Under the pieces are notes generated by a model. The model searched no databases, was not told where the DNA came from, and saw only the letters and a list, made by a program, of their open reading frames with translations. Positions 44,613-53,505 of a stretch of 64,000 bases of DNA are shown piece after piece. Location: NCBI RefSeq assembly GCF_003600625.1, contig NZ_CP032489.1, positions 930,001-994,000 on the forward strand. Direction: 5' to 3'. The position numbers and the translations under genes were made by a program. The DNA is from Arachidicoccus soli. Lineage in GTDB: Bacteria > Bacteroidota > Bacteroidia > Chitinophagales > Chitinophagaceae. Position 1 is the first letter of the stretch. Each line of letters starts with the position of its first letter.

Positions 44613-44627
44613 TGGCACAGTGTTTGA
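44613..44627 (+). promoter_or_regulatory. Putative sigma-54 (-24/-12) promoter
   Basis: TGGCACAGTGTTTGA matches the sigma-54 consensus TGGCACGNNNNTTGC with correct GG to G spacing; the last base is A instead of C. The predicted start is about 44638. No gene begins nearby; a strong terminator lies 73 bases after that start. Confidence 0.5.
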
Positions 44628-44637
44628 ATTATTAATA

Positions 44638-44740
44638 AACAAAGAACAAAAGACTTAAAAATTAAATTCAAGATATTAAATTTTCTCATAAGCAGTTAGT
44701 TTTGGTTGCGGCCCCTATTTCCATAGGGGCTTATTTTTTT
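44638..44740 (+). ncRNA. Candidate small RNA, about 100 nt
   Basis: The stretch starts at the predicted sigma-54 start and ends in a strong intrinsic terminator (GCCCCTAT TTCC ATAGGGGC, 44711-44730, then TTATTTTTTT). The interior is A-rich and single-stranded in appearance, with no ORF of note. The layout (regulated promoter, short body, terminator, own intergenic region) is that of a regulatory sRNA. Alternatively the hairpin is an attenuator for the downstream gene. Confidence 0.45.
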
Positions 44741-44881
44741 ATAAGAATCAATGAACCCTGATTAATATTAATTTTTGATTAAGAGCTCTTATTATAGTAC
44801 TATTTTTATTATCTTGCAAATAACCTATTGCCTAAATAATATTGTACAAGAAGCCATTCTCGCAAATAAAAACATATAAAA

Positions 44882-45742
44882 ATGAAAAACAAAACTCTTA
44901 CCTTGGTGGGTATAGCTATGTCTTTGCTATTAGCTAACCATTCTCAAGCTCAACTATTTAAAAGACTTAAGGATAAAGTAACTTCTAAAATTGGCGATAA
45001 AGCGGATGGCATGATTGATGATGTCTTTTCAAAAAAAAGCAAGGATACAACTTTAAGGACTTCCACCTCTTCAGTCAATACTGCCTTTTTCATGGATGCA
45101 GCTAAATCGTACAATTTTGTTCCTGGGAATACAGTTATATTTCAGGATAATTTTTCGAGAGATTCTTTAGGTACAATGGCGCAGCATTGGAAAACCAGTG
45201 GCTCTGGTGATATCGAGACATTTAGACTTCGCAATGGAAGATGGCTTTCTTTAAATGAATTTACTAGCTATAAATTAAAGCGTGATAATCCATTGCCGGA
45301 GAATTTTACTATAGAGTTTGATATTGCTACCCAGAGTAATACAAATGCAGGAGATTTAGAAACTTTGTCCTTTGGGTTTGCGCACGACAATAATATTAGC
45401 GATTATATAAGCGATGCTTACAATGATAATGCAATTACCGAAACTCAAATTCATTATTGGAATAAAGAAGTTAATAATTCAAGTAGTGATACTAAAATTA
45501 ATAATACAATTAAATTTCCATTGGCAGCCTATGCTGTGGGCATTATGCACGTAGCCATTAAAGTAAATGGTGAAAACATGCAGGTATTTTTAGATAAAGC
45601 GAAAGTTTTGGATACACATATGTTCTTGGGAACAAGCAAGACGAAATATTTTTATATTAGCACGGGCACTAGGTTAGATAACGGTGCGAAAATAGGTATC
45701 AGTAATTTTACCATAGCTGCTATAGAAAACGGGAATGTTTAA
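44882..45742 (+). CDS. Secreted protein with LamG-like beta-sandwich domain
   Basis: The 286-residue protein has a signal peptide (TLVGIAMSLLLANHSQAQ). A short Lys-rich helical part (LFKRLKDKVTSKIGDKADGMIDDVF) follows, then a jelly-roll domain beginning VIFQDNFSRDSLGTMAQHWKTSGSG and running to the end (ENFTIEFDIATQS, GIMHVAIKVNGENMQVFLDKAKVLD). Related Bacteroidota proteins often continue into an OmpA-type domain; none is present here, so this is the short form. Function is unknown; surface or periplasmic binding is likely. It lies downstream of the candidate small RNA. Confidence 0.7.
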   Translation: MKNKTLTLVGIAMSLLLANHSQAQLFKRLKDKVTSKIGDKADGMIDDVFSKKSKDTTLRTSTSSVNTAFFMDAAKSYNFVPGNTVIFQDNFSRDSLGTMAQHWKTSGSGDIETFRLRNGRWLSLNEFTSYKLKRDNPLPENFTIEFDIATQSNTNAGDLETLSFGFAHDNNISDYISDAYNDNAITETQIHYWNKEVNNSSSDTKINNTIKFPLAAYAVGIMHVAIKVNGENMQVFLDKAKVLDTHMFLGTSKTKYFYISTGTRLDNGAKIGISNFTIAAIENGNV

Positions 45743-45850
45743 TGAATTATGTCCAGTTTAGGGTTTAATTCGCGAGATATCCATAAACTAATACCTAAAA
45801 TTTTTAGAGTGTGACCGGAAGCCGAGTCCTCAAAATAAGACTTACTTACA

Positions 45851-46024
45851 TCAGGTTAAACATTCATTGACCCATGTCGTGCCCTGATCTTTTTTGAGGA
45901 TATTGGAAATACCCAGCTATAGCTGTTTATAAATGGATCTGTCGCCGAAGAAAGCCTCCTTAGTTCTCGTCAACTTGCTTATCAAATGACGGGAACCTTC
46001 TTTTGAATTGGTCACGCTTATCAT
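45851..46024 (-). pseudogene. Degenerate transposase C-terminus (IS256-like)
   Basis: A minus-strand frame reads ...SRHLISKLTRTKEAFFGDRS, IYKQL, stop, LGISNILKKDQG to a second stop. The LxxKxTRTKxAF...YKQLYLGIxNIxKK pattern resembles the C-terminus of IS256-type transposases, with the expected Tyr changed to TAG. Nothing upstream remains intact. The rest of 45743-46144 shows no gene. Confidence 0.4.
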
Positions 46025-46144
46025 AATGTAGGATTATAGCAGGATAGCCAAAATAGATACTCTGCTTTTCTAAGATACAACTTCAAGAGTCCTGGATGAA
46101 AAGCAAAAGCTCGCTAAAGGCTGTGTACTTATGTTTGAATATTT

Positions 46145-48307
46145 CTAAATAATTTTTGCAAATGCTTTACCAATCATTAATATAGGATTTTCAAACCCCA
46201 CGCTAATAGATTCAGAGTCCTGATTTAAGGATGTATTATTTTGGACCTTCGTGCTCATTTTATTTTCTACATTTTCTAGGTTTTGCTTAATTTTTTCTTG
46301 TTGTTCCTTTAAATCCTCTTTTTGCTTTTCTATATTTTCCTTAATGCGTTCCTGTTGTTCTTTAATTTTTTCCTGTTGTTCCTTAATAATTTCTTCAGCC
46401 GATTTTATTTTATCTCGACGTTCTTCAGGATCTATTTGTGTGGGTTGCAAGCCATCTTTAGTCATGATGTATTCAGTATCATAATCCCAATAATTGCCGT
46501 TATTGTCGTTAAAATCATCATTAAACCCTAAGAATATTCTATTAGAAAATCCGTCATTTTGATGCACTATTATTTTCTTCCCCAATGGAACAGCGACTGT
46601 AATTACAACAAATTGATTGCGGAATTTGTCCGTTTGATTCAGTGCAAAATAGCTTGGAACATTTAGTATTGAATCTTGTTGAGTAATGCCAGAATAGTTG
46701 AGTCTATCTGCCAAGTAATTTGCATTATTAGTGGAACTTCCATTAGATAATTTAGTGATGTCTACCGAAAAAGAGTCGGTTGTTGACTGAATAAAATGAA
46801 GACTTGTATTATTAATTAGTACAGAATCTTCAATGTAAGGAACTCTGTTAAGAAAAGAAAATCTCCCGTTATATGTTCTTGTTGATTGTATGCTGTAAGA
46901 ACTATGGCCAAAAATCCAATATCGACTAAAGCGAAAAGGCTTGTCTTTTCTTAAATAATTAATCTCTAACCTGTCAATCTTAGCATTCGTAAGCATTACG
47001 GGCTGGTCAACCGGGTTATTTACATCGCGGATATCGTTATAAACAGAAATGCATAATACTATTGCAGAAATTAAACCTACTAACCAAAGGCAAACAAAAG
47101 TCATGCGTAAATAAACATTTCTACTAGTTTTGGTCAATGCACGTATAATCCAAATAATTATACCTACAACAGGCAGCCAAATACATAAAATAATAGTCAA
47201 TAAAGCCAATGTATTTTGCCAACTGCCGCCAATAATATAACCTTTTAAAGGATAAAGACTAAAGGCCCCGATTCCTATTCCAAATAATGCAGCTATTACG
47301 CTAATTAAAATACAACCTAAAATAAAATAAGCAAATACTTTAAAAAGTATAATAAAAATGCCTCCTAAAGTGGAACGTTCGCGCACAGGAATAAGTTCTT
47401 GATCTAAATTATAATTAGTTTTACTCGCGTTGTTTACTTTTTTTTTACTATCCCCTAAATCTTCTTGTACAGTAGATTTTATATTATTTAAATCAACATT
47501 TTCTCCCTTCATGGAAAGCTTGTTAGACGCAGTAACTGCCGGAGGCACTACCACCCATAGAATTATATATACAGCAATAAAGAATCCATTGATACCAGGA
47601 AAAAAGAAACCACCAGCATGAAATCTAAAAAAAATACTAAGTGGGAGTGAACAAAATGCACCTACGATGAAAATTACTTTTGGTATCCATAGGCTTACAT
47701 TGAAATAGTTTGCCAAACCACTGCATACGCCGCCAATTGTTTTATTGGAAACGTCTCTAAAAAGTTTTTTCTGGGAAGATCCAATAACCTGTGTCGCAGA
47801 ACTTGGGACAGCTATCCATAAGATTATATAAGGAATAATACCAATACCATAAGTAAAAAACAATACCAATGTTATAAGGCGAACAATGGTAGGATCTACA
47901 TTAAAATAGTTAGCTATGCCGGCACATACACCACCTATTTTCTTATTTGTTTCGTCCCGAAATAGTTGTTTACGACCTTGGGCATTTTGTGCAGTCGCCT
48001 GGTTGATGTGACTTTTGGCCTCTTTTCCACCTAAAACATTTTCCTCTTCTTCAAAATCTTCAGGTCGACCTATACTGGCAATAATTGCATTTAAATCATC
48101 TTCACTTACGCATGGGCTTCCTTTTTTAATTACTTCCGCAAATAATTCAGAAATGCGGCTTTCAATATCGTTAATGATTTCGTCGCAACCCTCTTCATTG
48201 GCAAAATGGATACGCAAACTTTCTATGTAATGCTTTAGGTTTTCATAGGCAGATTCTTCAATCATGACTACCCGCCCTTGAAAATTTATATTGATAACTT
48301 TTTTCAT
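46145..48307 (-). CDS. Large membrane protein with two PspC domains
   Basis: The 720-residue protein has an N-terminal cytoplasmic domain (1-100, with [14 protein letters not shown] and [21 protein letters not shown]). Two PspC domains follow: [32 protein letters not shown] at about 113 and a second starting [16 protein letters not shown] at about 183. Several more helices come next, then a periplasmic beta-rich region. A C-terminal Lys/Glu/Gln coiled coil (about 625-685, repeats of KEQQEKI) ends it. PspC domains sense or report envelope stress. It is coupled with the PadR regulator, 21 bp upstream, a recurring pair in Bacteroidota. Confidence 0.88.
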   Translation of the reverse strand: MKKVININFQGRVVMIEESAYENLKHYIESLRIHFANEEGCDEIINDIESRISELFAEVIKKGSPCVSEDDLNAIIASIGRPEDFEEEENVLGGKEAKSHINQATAQNAQGRKQLFRDETNKKIGGVCAGIANYFNVDPTIVRLITLVLFFTYGIGIIPYIILWIAVPSSATQVIGSSQKKLFRDVSNKTIGGVCSGLANYFNVSLWIPKVIFIVGAFCSLPLSIFFRFHAGGFFFPGINGFFIAVYIILWVVVPPAVTASNKLSMKGENVDLNNIKSTVQEDLGDSKKKVNNASKTNYNLDQELIPVRERSTLGGIFIILFKVFAYFILGCILISVIAALFGIGIGAFSLYPLKGYIIGGSWQNTLALLTIILCIWLPVVGIIIWIIRALTKTSRNVYLRMTFVCLWLVGLISAIVLCISVYNDIRDVNNPVDQPVMLTNAKIDRLEINYLRKDKPFRFSRYWIFGHSSYSIQSTRTYNGRFSFLNRVPYIEDSVLINNTSLHFIQSTTDSFSVDITKLSNGSSTNNANYLADRLNYSGITQQDSILNVPSYFALNQTDKFRNQFVVITVAVPLGKKIIVHQNDGFSNRIFLGFNDDFNDNNGNYWDYDTEYIMTKDGLQPTQIDPEERRDKIKSAEEIIKEQQEKIKEQQERIKENIEKQKEDLKEQQEKIKQNLENVENKMSTKVQNNTSLNQDSESISVGFENPILMIGKAFAKII

Positions 48308-48328
48308 TTTATTTATTTTGTATGGCTT

Positions 48329-48661
48329 TTATAAATTATGATTGGTTACTTGATTCACAGCATCCGAAAGCTCTTTCCAAGTTTCTTCTAATTCTTTTAG
48401 AAAATTCAACCCTTCTTCAGTAAGATTAAAATATTTCCTTGGTGGCCCAGATACACTTTCTACCCATCGATAGCTAAGTAAGTTGGCATTTTTTAATCTA
48501 GTCAATAGAGGATAAAGCGTCCCTTCTAAAATATTCAAATTGGCTGCTTTCATTTTTTCGGCAATATCACTAGGATAGGCTTCTGCTTGTTTGATGATAG
48601 ATAAAATGCAAAACTCCAGTATTCCTTTTCGCATCTGACTCTGTGTATTTTGAATGTCCAT
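48329..48661 (-). CDS. PadR-family transcriptional regulator
   Basis: The 110-residue protein is a PadR winged-helix repressor: QMRKGILEFCILSIIKQ, AYPSDIAEKM, ILEGTLYPLLTRLKNANLLSYRW and PPRKYFNLTEEGLNFL, ending in a short dimerisation helix. I start at the ATG at 48661 (MDIQNTQ) rather than further upstream, because this matches other PadR proteins and leaves the promoter free. It is the first gene of an operon with the PspC-domain protein and probably represses both through the palindrome at 48709-48727. Confidence 0.9.
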   Translation of the reverse strand: MDIQNTQSQMRKGILEFCILSIIKQAEAYPSDIAEKMKAANLNILEGTLYPLLTRLKNANLLSYRWVESVSGPPRKYFNLTEEGLNFLKELEETWKELSDAVNQVTNHNL

Positions 48662-48687
48662 AATTCTTCTTTTATTGTTTTGCTTCA

Positions 48688-48695
48688 CAAAGATA
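48688..48695 (-). promoter_or_regulatory. TAnnTTTG promoter of the PadR-PspC operon
   Basis: On the minus strand this reads TATCTTTG, predicting a start near 48684 and a leader of about 22 bases. Confidence 0.65.
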
Positions 48696-48708
48696 AGGTG
48701 ATTAATAA

Positions 48709-48727
48709 TACTATGCAATACATAGTA
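48709..48727. promoter_or_regulatory. PadR operator palindrome
   Basis: TACTATG CAATA CATAGTA is a perfect 7-bp inverted repeat with a 5-base centre, containing the ATG...CAT halves typical of PadR sites. It lies about 25-43 bases upstream of the predicted start and overlaps the -33 region. Confidence 0.65.
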
Positions 48728-48889
48728 CTAAATATTTTTAGAAATTATTTCTATTAAATAATTAACTTTTTGATTATCAGATAATATATAAAAAAAATAA
48801 TTGTGAAAATAATTTAGAAATACGTAGCTTATTTACAAAAAAATGGTAAAAACATAAACTACAAATCAAAAATCCTAAGTAGCAAGCCT

Positions 48890-48897
48890 TATCTTTG
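48890..48897 (+). promoter_or_regulatory. TAnnTTTG promoter of the phosphatase gene
   Basis: TATCTTTG ends 5 bases before the ATG at 48903, so the message should have no leader or one of about two bases. Confidence 0.6.
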
Positions 48898-48902
48898 CTC
48901 GG

Positions 48903-49361
48903 ATGAAAATTTTAATGGTTTGCTTGGGGAATATTTGTCGAAGCCCAATGGCAGAAGGCATTTTGCAGTATAAATGTGACAATCAGAACTTAGATTGGGA
49001 AATTGATAGCGCTGGAACAGGAGGGTGGCACAGTGGTGAACCCCCTCACAAAAAAGCGCAGAAAATTGCTAAATTACATGGAGTAGATATTAGCCATTTG
49101 CAAGCAAGGCAATTTGTAAAAGAAGATATGCAACGTTTCGATAAAATATATGCGATGGATAGTGAAAACTATATTGATATAAAACGTATTGCAGGCAATC
49201 TTTGGGATGAATCAAAGGTTGATTTAATATTGAACCAATCGTCACCGGAACAGGACCTGTCTGTTCCCGATCCTTGGTACGAAAATACGGATGCCGCTTT
49301 CGAACAAACTTTTCAATTATTAGATAAAGCTTGCGAACAATTATTAAAAAATGAACAATAA
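48903..49361 (+). CDS. Low-molecular-weight protein-tyrosine phosphatase
   Basis: The 152-residue enzyme has the P-loop CLGNICRS starting at Cys7 (catalytic Cys, Arg13) and the general-acid loop VPDPWYE near residue 117. SAGTGGWHSGEPPHKKAQ is the conserved second loop. It removes phosphate from tyrosine residues; in bacteria such enzymes often oppose BY-kinases that control polysaccharide export, but no such genes are here. The hisS gene follows after 53 bp on the same strand. Confidence 0.92.
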   Translation: MKILMVCLGNICRSPMAEGILQYKCDNQNLDWEIDSAGTGGWHSGEPPHKKAQKIAKLHGVDISHLQARQFVKEDMQRFDKIYAMDSENYIDIKRIAGNLWDESKVDLILNQSSPEQDLSVPDPWYENTDAAFEQTFQLLDKACEQLLKNEQ

Positions 49362-49414
49362 ATAACGAGTAGAAAAGCTGTTTTTAAAACGATTTACTAT
49401 TCATCATTCACTTT

Positions 49415-50782
49415 ATGAAACCTTCTCAACCTCAAGGAACAAGAGATTTTGGCGCAAATGTGGTGCGCAAACGCCAGTATATTTTTAATACTATTCGTAA
49501 CATATTTGAATTGTATGGCTTTCAGCCGTTGGAAACACCGGCGATGGAAAATATAGATACATTGATGGGTAAATATGGCAAAGAAGGGGATAAACTTATT
49601 TTTAAAATTCTTAATAATGGCCTAGACAATCCTGCAAAAGAAGAAAAGACTAAAGAAGGTTTTGAAGGTGTATTGAAAGGAAAAACCAGTAAATCTGTTA
49701 CTGAAAGAGCATTGCGCTACGACCTTACTATTCCATTTGCCAGGTATGTAGCAATGAATCATGGTCAGTTGGTTTTTCCTTTTAAACGTTACCAAATACA
49801 ACCCGTTTGGCGCGCTGATAGACCACAGCGTGGGCGTTATAGAGAATTTTATCAGTGCGATTGCGATGTTGTAGGAAGTCGTTCTTTGTTAAATGAAGTG
49901 GAGCTTACCCATATTTATGCAGAAGTTTTTAAACAATTGAAAATTGATGTCGAAATTAAAATCAACAGTCGTAAAATCTTGGCAGCGCTCGCCGAAACTT
50001 GCGGAGGTGCAGATAAATTAACAGATATTACGATTGCAATTGATAAATTGGATAAAATAGGAATAGAAAAAGTAAAAGAAGAACTGGCTGCTCGTGACGT
50101 ACAAACTGAGCAAATTAATATTATTGAAAAATATCTTTCTATTACCGGGAGTAATGAAGAAAAATTGCAACAAGCGAAAGCACTTTTAGCGAATAGCGAA
50201 TTAGCTGCTGCCGGGTTTGAAGAATTAGAATATGTATTGGCTAATACAACTATTGGCGATAAAAATTTGAGTATAGATTTTACTTTAGCCCGAGGATTAA
50301 ATTATTATACTGGAATTATTTTTGAAATAAAGGCAAGAGGAGTGGAGATGGGAAGCATTGGTGGAGGAGGTCGCTACGACGATCTTACAGGACTTTTTGG
50401 TGTTTCCGATATTCCTGGTGTGGGCATTAGTTTTGGTGTAGATAGAATATATGATGTGATGGAAGAATTGCAACTTTTTCCGGAAGAAGTACAAATAGGA
50501 ACTGAAGTTTTATTTTTTAATTTAGGAGAGAAAGAAGCGCAAGCTGCTTATCGTTTAATGCAACAATTGAGAAGTGTGGGGTTGCGTTGTGAATTATTTC
50601 ATGAAGCATTAAGGATGGATAAGCAATTTAAATACGCTGAGAAAAGAGATATTCGTTTTATTATTATTATCGGGAGTAAAGAATTGGAAGAGAATACTTG
50701 CACCATTAAAAATATCCAAACAGGAAAGCAGGAATCGGCTTCACTAACAGACATCGAAATAATAAAGAGTATTTTGGCGTAA
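49415..50782 (+). CDS. hisS: Histidine--tRNA ligase
   Basis: The 455-residue class II synthetase attaches histidine to tRNA-His. Motif 1 lies around GFQPLETPAMEN, motif 2 is RYQIQPVWRADRPQRGRYREFYQCDCDVVG, and the histidine loops are ARGLNYYTGIIFEIKA and GGGGRYDDLTGLFG. Motif 3 is PGVGISFGVDRIYDVM. An anticodon-binding domain occupies about 365-455. It is followed by a lipoprotein gene after 25-37 bp. Confidence 0.95.
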   Translation: MKPSQPQGTRDFGANVVRKRQYIFNTIRNIFELYGFQPLETPAMENIDTLMGKYGKEGDKLIFKILNNGLDNPAKEEKTKEGFEGVLKGKTSKSVTERALRYDLTIPFARYVAMNHGQLVFPFKRYQIQPVWRADRPQRGRYREFYQCDCDVVGSRSLLNEVELTHIYAEVFKQLKIDVEIKINSRKILAALAETCGGADKLTDITIAIDKLDKIGIEKVKEELAARDVQTEQINIIEKYLSITGSNEEKLQQAKALLANSELAAAGFEELEYVLANTTIGDKNLSIDFTLARGLNYYTGIIFEIKARGVEMGSIGGGGRYDDLTGLFGVSDIPGVGISFGVDRIYDVMEELQLFPEEVQIGTEVLFFNLGEKEAQAAYRLMQQLRSVGLRCELFHEALRMDKQFKYAEKRDIRFIIIIGSKELEENTCTIKNIQTGKQESASLTDIEIIKSILA

Positions 50783-50819
50783 AAATATTTTTGGTTTAAA
50801 AATTGTAATGAATGTATAT

Positions 50820-51386
50820 ATGAAGCAAATTAAAAGAATTTTATATCCGGCATTTTTTCTCTCTGTATTACTTACAGCTTGTGGGAGAAGGAATATACCT
50901 TCAAAATCTGCAAAGACAGAATTGAGACCAAAAATTGCACCTGATAGAGTAGATGAAAAGCAATATGTAAAACGTGCCACTATATTAGATTCTGTACATA
51001 ACGCTTATGAAAAAAATGAATCAGGCAAAACGGTAAAAGATTCTTATACAGATTCTGCAAATTTTGCTACTAAATCAAATTTGATAAATACACCAGTTGT
51101 CGTAATAGATAGTCATGGTGTCTTGCAAATAGATTCTTCATTAAACTTGCCCCCCGATGTATCACATAACCTTGATTCTCTAAGTCAGGCTGTACGGGCT
51201 TATACACCCAATGAGGCAAAAAATTTGGCTTTTCGTTTCAAGGAAATACCCCCTCGAATCTTATTTGTGCCGGATAATTTGGCAAAGAAAGGTGTCAAAG
51301 GATATTATTACAGATATGAAAACAAATTCTGGTATTGGAAAAAAGACGATGGGTTTTTCTATCTTGACGAAAATTACTATAAATAA
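50820..51386 (+). CDS. Hypothetical lipoprotein
   Basis: The 188-residue protein has a lipoprotein signal (FFLSVLLTACGRR, Cys 19 or so). A polar, poorly structured middle follows, then a C-terminal FKEIPPRILFVPDNLAKKG...YYYRYENKFWYWKKDDGFFYLDENYYK region rich in Tyr and Trp. I recognise no family. I take the ATG at 50820; one at 50808 is also possible. It follows hisS on the same strand. Confidence 0.65.
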   Translation: MKQIKRILYPAFFLSVLLTACGRRNIPSKSAKTELRPKIAPDRVDEKQYVKRATILDSVHNAYEKNESGKTVKDSYTDSANFATKSNLINTPVVVIDSHGVLQIDSSLNLPPDVSHNLDSLSQAVRAYTPNEAKNLAFRFKEIPPRILFVPDNLAKKGVKGYYYRYENKFWYWKKDDGFFYLDENYYK

Positions 51387-51416
51387 TTAACCCCTAATTA
51401 TAGTTGCTTACGAATC

Positions 51417-52136
51417 TTACCAACCACTTGCCAATACATCTGCTAAGTGTAATGATTTTAAATTAGACTTTTTTTTGTGCGCACAACCGTCAATATGCAT
51501 TAAGCAACTCATATCGGTGCTTATTAGATATTCAGCTTTTGTGGCTTCTGCATTGGTGATTTTTTGGTCAGCCATTGCCACACTAATTGCATTGAATTTT
51601 ACAGCAAAACTGCCTCCAAATCCACAACAGGTTTCGTTATCAGCCATTTCAACTAATTCTAAACCTTCAACATTGGATAAGAGCTTCCGTGGTGCTTCTT
51701 TTATTCTGCATTCGCGCAAAGCAGCACAACTGTCATGATAAGTTGCTTTAGCCTCAAACTTAGCTCCTACATTTTCTACTTTCAATACATTAACCATAAA
51801 TTCTGAAAATTCGAAAATGCGTGCGCTTATTTTCTCAATATCGTTTAGGTGCGCAGAGTTTTCAAATAATTTGAGATAATAATTTCTTACGAAGCCAACA
51901 CAGCTTGCACTCGGCGCAACAATATATTCTTCACCTTTAAAGTCTGCAATAAATTTCTTGCATACATCTTTGGCTTCATCGTGAAACCCTGCATTAAAAG
52001 CTGGTTGCCCACAACAAGTTTGATTATTATTGTAATGAATTTTACAACCTGTTTTCTCTAATACCTTCACCATATTAAAACCAACATTAGGGTAAAGTTG
52101 ATCAATAAAACAAGGAATAAAAAGCTGTACATTCAT
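51417..52136 (-). CDS. lutA: LutA/YkgE-type (Fe-S)-binding protein
   Basis: The 239-residue protein has two CCG domains: Cys9 with Cys41-Cys42 (QTCCGQPAF) and a second one with Cys79 and Cys137 (HDSCAAL) and Cys170-Cys171 (ETCCGFGGSFAVKF). Such cysteine sets bind non-cubane or 4Fe-4S clusters. It matches LutA, one subunit of the LutABC lactate-oxidising complex (LutA is about 238 residues). The lutB and lutC genes are not next to it in this window, so either they are elsewhere or this serves another oxidoreductase. Confidence 0.85.
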   Translation of the reverse strand: MNVQLFIPCFIDQLYPNVGFNMVKVLEKTGCKIHYNNNQTCCGQPAFNAGFHDEAKDVCKKFIADFKGEEYIVAPSASCVGFVRNYYLKLFENSAHLNDIEKISARIFEFSEFMVNVLKVENVGAKFEAKATYHDSCAALRECRIKEAPRKLLSNVEGLELVEMADNETCCGFGGSFAVKFNAISVAMADQKITNAEATKAEYLISTDMSCLMHIDGCAHKKKSNLKSLHLADVLASGW

Positions 52137-52222
52137 TACAGATGAAATATTTAAAACGATTATGTATGAATTTACATCATTTTGTATTTACTTTTCAAAA
52201 GTCGAACTAAAAGCACCTGTTG

Positions 52223-52705
52223 CTATTTCTTTAATGATTGTGTAAGTGCAATCATTTTAATTGCTGTTATAGCAGCTTCTTCACCTTTATGGCCGTGAAT
52301 TCCGCCCGTTCTTTCAATCACTTCTTCTTCAGAATTTACAGTAAGTACGCCAAAAATTACCGGAATTTTCAAAGAGAGGTTTAAGGATAAAATACCCTCG
52401 GTAACCATATTGCAAACATATTCAAAGTGAGGCGTTCCTCCACGGATTACGGTACCTAAAGTAATGAAGGCATCTGCTTTTTGTTGAGCGCTTTCGGCAT
52501 AAGTTTTTATTGCGTAGGGTATTTCTACTGCACCTGGAACACTTATACTACGAAAGTGCACATTGTTTTCTGATAATATATGTATGCAACCTTCTTCCAG
52601 TGGATCGACCAGATGTGCATTCCATTCTGTTTTTATAATTACGACAAAGGCATCCTTTAGTTGAGGGATGCCTTTGGATAAGTTTGTATTTCCTTTTGTG
52701 GCCAT
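52223..52705 (-). CDS. ribH: 6,7-Dimethyl-8-ribityllumazine synthase
   Basis: The 160-residue enzyme catalyses the penultimate step of riboflavin synthesis. VVIIKTEWN (ligand loop), SVPGAVEIPYAIKT, ITLGTVIRGGTPHFEYV (with catalytic His) and the C-terminal RTGGIHGHKGEEAAITAIKM segment are canonical. It starts 4 bp after the stop of the TPR gene, so the two are co-transcribed. Confidence 0.95.
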   Translation of the reverse strand: MATKGNTNLSKGIPQLKDAFVVIIKTEWNAHLVDPLEEGCIHILSENNVHFRSISVPGAVEIPYAIKTYAESAQQKADAFITLGTVIRGGTPHFEYVCNMVTEGILSLNLSLKIPVIFGVLTVNSEEEVIERTGGIHGHKGEEAAITAIKMIALTQSLKK

Positions 52706-52709
52706 TGTC

Positions 52710-53399
52710 TTAATTGTTTGGCTGTATAGCTATACGATTTAAGTATTTGTCAGCTTGTACACCTTTTGCTGTATTTGGAAATTTTTCTTTTAATTCTTTA
52801 TACAAATCTACTGCATCATTTGTTTGACCGCTTAATTCACTTAGCAAGGCTGCACGGAATAAATATTCTGAAGCGTTTACATCATCATCTTCAAAAGTAG
52901 AAGCTGCTTTTTTATAAGCATCAATAGCTTCTGTATTTTTCTTCAATTCACTGTATGCATCCCCAAGAGAACCATAAGCCATCATTTGAATTTGCTTTTG
53001 TTTCGTTGTGAAATCTTTTAAATATTTTACAGCATTATTGAAATCGCCTAAATGCAAATAACTTTCCCCTGCATAGTATTTTGCAAGATTGCCGGCATCA
53101 GTGCTGCCATAATTACGAATAATAGAGAGAGCTCCTTTGTTAGCGCCTTCGCCTTCAATTACAAATTTGTAAGCGGCTGTATCTACAGTAGGAGACATGG
53201 CTGCTTGTTGAAAAGCCATTTGTACATTGGATAATGCGTTGTTAGCGGTCTCTTCTTTTGGCTGAACAACATATTTTTGATAACCTAACCATCCGAGTAT
53301 AACTAAAATAATAATGGTCAGAACGGTAAGAATAGGCTTTTGGTATTTATCCCAAATAACTAGAAAATTGTCACTGCTAAAAGTCTTTTTTGTAGACAT
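52710..53399 (-). CDS. Membrane-anchored TPR protein (YfgM-like)
   Basis: The 229-residue protein has one N-terminal transmembrane helix (PILTVLTIIILVILGWLGYQKYV, about 18-40) after a cytoplasmic stub (MSTKKTFSSDNFLV). At least three tetratricopeptide repeats follow (NLAKYYAGESYLHLGDFNNAVKYL, MAYGSLGDAYSELKKNTEAIDAYKKA, YLFRAALLSELSGQTNDAVDLYKEL). It should be an inner-membrane protein facing the periplasm that binds protein partners, resembling YfgM of the SecYEG-associated chaperone network. It is operonic with ribH. Confidence 0.85.
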   Translation of the reverse strand: MSTKKTFSSDNFLVIWDKYQKPILTVLTIIILVILGWLGYQKYVVQPKEETANNALSNVQMAFQQAAMSPTVDTAAYKFVIEGEGANKGALSIIRNYGSTDAGNLAKYYAGESYLHLGDFNNAVKYLKDFTTKQKQIQMMAYGSLGDAYSELKKNTEAIDAYKKAASTFEDDDVNASEYLFRAALLSELSGQTNDAVDLYKELKEKFPNTAKGVQADKYLNRIAIQPNN

Positions 53400-53505
53400 A
53401 TGTTGTTTTGAAATTTTATTTTTTTAAGCTACTTTTTATACAACAATCGATACAATTTTTTAAACTAAAAACTGTATCGATGTTTTTTATGCGCAAATAT
53501 AAGTT

